Notes under the pieces: model-generated
The model's input: only the letters and a program-made list of their open reading frames with translations
Database searches by the model: none
What the model was told of the DNA's origin: nothing
Position numbers and translations under genes: made by a program
Assembly (NCBI GenBank): GCA_003513495.1
Contig: DOPM01000029.1
Location: forward strand, 297,222 to 361,221
Length of the DNA stretch: 64,000 nt
Direction: 5' to 3'
Source of the DNA: Desulfosporosinus sp.
GTDB lineage: Bacteria; Bacillota; Desulfitobacteriia; Desulfitobacteriales; Desulfitobacteriaceae
Shown here: positions 60,251 to 64,000 of the stretch, one piece after another
Layout: each line of letters opens with the position of its first letter
Position numbering within the stretch: position 1 is the first letter of the stretch

Positions 60251-61840
60251 GTGGCAAAATTAACATGGAAACTTATAGGGATGGTGGTATTGAGTCTAGG
60301 ATTCTTGATGAGCTTTCAAAATCCAGCAGGCGCCACTCCATTAGCTTTAGAAACAAAAAGAATTTTTGGGATGCGTCAGATTGACACAGCTATTAACGTC
60401 TCTATGGAAGGATGGCAACAGGCAGAGACCGTCTTACTCGCTAACTGCTATAACTTTCCTGATGCTTTAGTAGCAGCACCCCTTTCCCATCAACTGGATG
60501 CACCGATTCTCTTAACCCCAACAGGAGGGGTCGATGCGAAAGTTATGGAAGAAATTAAACGTCTAGGTGCGCAAAAGGTCATCCTGCTTGGAGGCCCAGC
60601 GGCCTTAAGCACAAAAGTTGAGGAGGATATCTTAAAGGCAGGTCTAAACCAACCAGAACGAATTTATGGGTACGATCAATATGAGACAGCACAAAAAGTG
60701 GCTGAACGTGTAGGAACAAAAGGACAAGTGATCCTAGCAAGCGGAGAACAGTTTCCTGATGCCCTCTCTATTTCAGCATACGCAGGCGTGACAGAGACTC
60801 CGATCCTCTTGACCAGAACCAAGCAGATGCCAAGTTCGACCCAGCTAGCCCTCAACGGCTTTCAGCAACAAGGGGATTTGCACACCATCGTCGTAGGTGG
60901 AGAAGCCGTAGTATCCTCTACAACCTTAGGCGGCTTACAGAGCGTGGAGCGAATTTTTGGCAATGACCGCTACGAAACGGCAGCGGAAATCTATGAGTTT
61001 GCCCGAGATGCTTTGCCGTCTCAAACAGCGTACTTGGTAACGGGAGAGAACTTTCCCGACGCTCTTGCAGCAGGAGGCCTGGCAGCAAAAAAACGTGCCG
61101 GCATTCTCTTGACCCAAGGAAATAACTTACCGGGAGCCATCTATTCCGTCTTGGTTAGACCCTCTGAAAGCCCCCTTCAGGTAGTCATCATTGGGGGAGC
61201 AGCGGTGGTCACAGAGAAAGTCAAGGCTATGGTAGAGGGAACTGAGCAGCCGGACTATCTATTAATGAATCTGACCATTGTCATTGACCCAGGGCACGGA
61301 GGTCCGGATCCAGGCGCCAAAGGGGTGTCTGGGGTGTATGAGAAAAACAACACCTTGCCGGTGGGGCTTAATCTTGCAGCCTTGTTACGTTCAGCCGGGG
61401 CACGAGTCATCTTAACTCGAAGCACGGATGTTTCGCCCGCCGAAGGAACTTACTCGGAACGTGCAGACCTAGAGGCAAGAATAAAAATCGCCAACGATTT
61501 GCAAGCAGACCTCTTTATCAGTCTCCACAATGATTCCTTTAGTAATCCTAGCGCCTCGGGGACATCAACCTATTATAGCTCACAGAACCCAGTGGCCAGC
61601 CAAGCTAAGGCCCTAGCGCTAAACATCCAAAGTGAGCTGGTCAGATCCATTGGTTTACCCAATCGAGGAGTCAAGGATGCAGCTTTCTATGTGGTCAAGA
61701 ATACAAAAATGCCTGCGGTCCTTGTAGAACTTGGTTTTCTGTCTAACCCTACCGAAGAAAAGCTTTTGAAATCCTTGGAGTTTCAGAGAAAAGCGGCCCA
61801 GGGAATATACCAAGGGATTCTAAGCTTCCAGGGTTATTAA
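60251..61840 (+). CDS. N-acetylmuramoyl-L-alanine amidase with CWB2 wall-binding repeats
   Basis: A 529-residue protein. It has a signal peptide (about 1-28, ending AGA), three CWB2 repeats (about 33-330: KRIFGMRQIDTA, VILLGGPAAL, RIFGNDRYETAAE) and an Amidase_3 domain (about 340-527). The zinc ligands and catalytic residues are His in DPGHGGPDPG, Glu in YEKNN, His in SLHNDS and Glu in VELGFLSN. It cuts the bond between MurNAc and the stem peptide. The start is GTG behind AAAGGAG. The repeat order (binding first, enzyme last) is the reverse of the transglycosylase and protease. A SigH-like promoter lies upstream, beyond two inserted repeats. Confidence 0.95.
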   Translation: MAKLTWKLIGMVVLSLGFLMSFQNPAGATPLALETKRIFGMRQIDTAINVSMEGWQQAETVLLANCYNFPDALVAAPLSHQLDAPILLTPTGGVDAKVMEEIKRLGAQKVILLGGPAALSTKVEEDILKAGLNQPERIYGYDQYETAQKVAERVGTKGQVILASGEQFPDALSISAYAGVTETPILLTRTKQMPSSTQLALNGFQQQGDLHTIVVGGEAVVSSTTLGGLQSVERIFGNDRYETAAEIYEFARDALPSQTAYLVTGENFPDALAAGGLAAKKRAGILLTQGNNLPGAIYSVLVRPSESPLQVVIIGGAAVVTEKVKAMVEGTEQPDYLLMNLTIVIDPGHGGPDPGAKGVSGVYEKNNTLPVGLNLAALLRSAGARVILTRSTDVSPAEGTYSERADLEARIKIANDLQADLFISLHNDSFSNPSASGTSTYYSSQNPVASQAKALALNIQSELVRSIGLPNRGVKDAAFYVVKNTKMPAVLVELGFLSNPTEEKLLKSLEFQRKAAQGIYQGILSFQGY

Positions 61841-62339
61841 GCAGTATCTCAATAAATAATTTGTTGAAACTCCACAAAATGCCCACAATTAGAGTGGTTT
61901 TATGTGATATACTTCAAATATTCCATTCGAATAAGTATATTTTTAACTAAATGGTGGAAAACTAGTAGGTTTTAGTGTAAACTAGAACCAGTAAAATTGG
62001 AAACTTTGTCCGAGGGAATAATGTCCATAAAAAAAATCGGACAGCAAGCAGGAATATTGGCTATAACGAAGAATATATATAGCTAATATAGACCTTTTTG
62101 TGGTTTCTTCATTTCCCATGCGTTCTAAATGGTACGCCACAGGAGGGATGAACATCGTCATCCTTAGGGGGGACGCTCCCGCTTATTCTGTGGAATGCTT
62201 TTAGATATTGCGCAATGTCTAAAGATTGTGCTACACATTTTAAGGGGGTGAGGGGCGACTAAAAGACGTCCTAGTAAAGAGAGATAGTTCATTTCCCAAA
62301 AAAGAAAGAGATCCAATGACGAGAGGAGAAATTCACTAC
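61841..62339 (+). promoter_or_regulatory. Leader region of the S-layer gene
   Basis: The 499-nt gap has no gene. An extended -10 (TGATATACT, 61905-61913) and a full SigH promoter (62050-62074) lie in it. Structured parts follow: CCACAG/CTGTGG (62137 and 62188) enclose a GGATGA-ACATCG-TCATCC hairpin, and AGATATTGCGCAATGTCT (62203-62220) folds on itself. A TGTCCGA/TCGGACA pair (62007-62043) precedes the SigH site. Long folded leaders are usual for very strongly expressed S-layer mRNAs. Confidence 0.6.
62050..62074 (+). promoter_or_regulatory. SigH promoter within the S-layer leader
   Basis: GCAGGAATA and CGAAGAAT with GAAT 22 nt from the A of AGGA, a full consensus match. The start codon is 265 nt downstream. 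Confidence 0.7.
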
Positions 62340-64000
62340 ATGAAGAAAACTAAAAAAGCCTTAGCTACATTAGCTATCGCAGGTATGACATTAAGCATGA
62401 TTCCTTTTAATGTTTTCGCTGCTGCACCAGTTCCAACCCGTATCGCTGGTGTAACCGCTGAACAAACCGCAGCACAAATCGCTGACCAAACCGGCTATAC
62501 CGGTAAAGCAATTCTTGCATCCTCAACCTCTTATGGTATGGTTGATGCCTTGACTGCTGGTCCTTTGGCTGCTTCCTTACAAGCTCCTATCCTTTTAACC
62601 GGAGCTGGAAACGCACTTGACGCTTCTACTAAAGCTGAACTCACCAAACTCGCTGTTAAAACCGTCTATGTAACAAGCGGAACCGCTGTTATTAAACAAG
62701 GCGTTATCGATGAGTTAAAAGCTATGGGTATCGAAGTTATTTCTCTTGGTGGATTTGACCGTGCTGAAACATCCGTCAACATCGCTAAGAAAATGACCGG
62801 TGTTACCAAAGTTGCCATCGCTAACACCGTACCTGACGCACTCTCCATTGCAGCTATAGCTTCTGCTGCTAACCAACCAATCCTCTTAACCAACAAAGGC
62901 GCGCTTCCTTCAAGCGTAGCAGATTACTTAGCAAGTGCTGGAGTTACTTCCAGTGATGTTATCGGTGGAACAGGCGTCATCAGTGATGCAGTAGTAGCTG
63001 CACTTCCAGGTGCGACTCGTCACTTTGGTATGACTGCTTATGACACCAACAGCCAAGTTATCCAAGACTTCGCTTCTTCCATCGAGTTTGACAATGTCTA
63101 TGTTGCTAATGGCCAAACGGGTATTGACGCTCTCGCAGGTGCTCCACTTGCAGCTCAAACCAAATCCGCTATTGTTCTCACAGACGGCAAATCCGTTCCT
63201 GCTGCAGCTGCTTTCACATACAGCAAATCCCCAGTTGACGCTGTTGTAACTGCTCTCGGTGGTGCTGCTGTTGTTCCTGACGCTATCCGTGCTGGCGTTG
63301 CCGCTGGTCAGGTTACGCCTGTATCGAGTGAGTTGAAAATTGTTTCTGTAAGTTCACTTACCGATGATGGACGCTACCTTGAAGTAAAATTCAGCAATGC
63401 AGTAACTAGCTTGAACAAATCGCAAGTCTCAGTTGCAAACAGTAAAACACTTGCACGTGTAGGTGTAGAAGCTGTTGAATTGGGCTTTGACGGCAAATCA
63501 GCAACCATTACTATGTATGAAAAAGATGCTTCAACAGGTGCTAACCCTAAAGACGAAATTGAAAGATTAACTGACTACACAGTGACCGTTGTTGCTGATG
63601 GAAAAGTAGTTTCTTTCACATTCCAAAGACCTGGTTATACTGAAGGTCGCATTACTGATGTTAACATTGAGAAGCGTACCTTTACTGCTGGTGGAAGAAC
63701 AATTAATGTTCCTAAGACAGCTAAGTTTGATTTCCAGGCATCACTAGGATCTGACATTCGTGTTTGGTTTAATAAAGATTTAGACCTCATGAATGTTGTG
63801 GTTGATGACAGTACAGTGGTTACTGATGGACTTGAAGTTACTAAAACAGACGGTGCAGAAAATGGAAAGGTTGAAATTACTGCAGGTGTCGAGTATACGT
63901 TAGCAGATACGTTCACTTTCTATTTAAATGATGCCGTTGCAGCTATTGGAGCAAAAGGCGTTGAGTATGACTATGCAAAATTGTTCTTTGATAGTAACGG
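62340..64000 (+). CDS. Probable S-layer protein with N-terminal CWB2 repeats (3' end outside window)
   Basis: GAGGAG precedes the ATG, and the frame stays open for 553 codons to the window edge. A signal peptide (MKKTKKALATLAIAGM to about FAAAP, residue 30) is followed by three divergent CWB2 repeats (about 33-325: TRIAGVTAEQTAAQIA, VYVTSGTAVI, VIGGTGVISDAV). After them comes beta-rich Ig-like sequence with few cysteines or none. Codon use is strongly biased to GCT, ATC, AAC and ACC compared with the neighbours, as in very highly expressed genes. That bias, the long leader and the composition point to the main S-layer protein. The C-terminus cannot be seen. Confidence 0.88.
   Translation, partial: MKKTKKALATLAIAGMTLSMIPFNVFAAAPVPTRIAGVTAEQTAAQIADQTGYTGKAILASSTSYGMVDALTAGPLAASLQAPILLTGAGNALDASTKAELTKLAVKTVYVTSGTAVIKQGVIDELKAMGIEVISLGGFDRAETSVNIAKKMTGVTKVAIANTVPDALSIAAIASAANQPILLTNKGALPSSVADYLASAGVTSSDVIGGTGVISDAVVAALPGATRHFGMTAYDTNSQVIQDFASSIEFDNVYVANGQTGIDALAGAPLAAQTKSAIVLTDGKSVPAAAAFTYSKSPVDAVVTALGGAAVVPDAIRAGVAAGQVTPVSSELKIVSVSSLTDDGRYLEVKFSNAVTSLNKSQVSVANSKTLARVGVEAVELGFDGKSATITMYEKDASTGANPKDEIERLTDYTVTVVADGKVVSFTFQRPGYTEGRITDVNIEKRTFTAGGRTINVPKTAKFDFQASLGSDIRVWFNKDLDLMNVVVDDSTVVTDGLEVTKTDGAENGKVEITAGVEYTLADTFTFYLNDAVAAIGAKGVEYDYAKLFFDSN

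Noticed and set aside
62666..63916. Minus-strand ORFs inside the S-layer gene
   Set aside because: They are shadows caused by the strong codon bias of the plus-strand gene, which stays open from 62340 to the edge.

Overview
The window looks like chromosomal DNA of a spore-forming, anaerobic member of the Clostridia. My best guess is the Desulfosporosinus/Desulfitobacterium group (Peptococcaceae in the broad sense). The reasons are a trimeric [FeFe]-hydrogenase, a family of CWB2-anchored surface proteins with an S-layer gene, promoters matching the sporulation sigma factor SigH, YjcZ-like small peptides, and abundant palindromic intergenic repeats. The genus is an inference; no rRNA or other definitive marker is present.

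Region 1 (1-20.7 kb) is mostly housekeeping. It holds two HD-GYP proteins (the first cut by the window edge and with a degenerate metal site), a gamma-carbonic-anhydrase-like protein, a DUF5317 protein, TcdA, the hydrogenase operon hydC-hydB-hydA on the minus strand, two DUF445 membrane proteins, an amtB-glnK pair, a group of tiny glycine-rich membrane peptides, gdhA, a two-TM ion channel, a PAS sensor kinase with a SigH-type promoter, a stand-alone clpP with a CtsR-type operator, and a small membrane protein.

Region 2 (20.8-54.2 kb) is a long surface-polysaccharide locus. galU, two unknown anchored proteins and two acyltransferases are followed by a CapD/PglF-like 4,6-dehydratase. Next come a wbpA-wbpB-wbpD-wbpE series and a wbpI/wecB-like 2-epimerase, together enough on paper to make UDP-ManNAc(3NAc)A, an acidic diacetamido sugar. 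The locus also has several GT4 and GT2 glycosyltransferases, a Wzx flippase, two polymerase/ligase-type membrane proteins, a deacetylase-like protein, a FemAB-like protein, a second DegT aminotransferase and a phosphoglycosyltransferase. At its end a GT-C type transferase, a DUF2304 protein, a DPM-like GT2 and an ArnE-like small membrane protein resemble a polyprenyl-phosphate-sugar module.

Region 3 (48.8-64 kb, interleaved with region 2) holds five secreted proteins with CWB2 cell-wall-binding repeats: a lytic transglycosylase, a GH18-type glycosidase, a subtilisin-like protease, an N-acetylmuramoyl-L-alanine amidase and the N-terminal 553 codons of a probable S-layer protein. All five have an AGGAWW...GAAW promoter with the exact SigH spacing. 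I infer a SigH-controlled wall-remodelling and S-layer programme next to the locus that may make the anionic polymer the CWB2 modules bind.

The intergenic DNA carries at least three dispersed palindromic repeat families (called A, B and C here) and one longer shared element (D). One family-A copy lies in frame inside a DUF445 gene.
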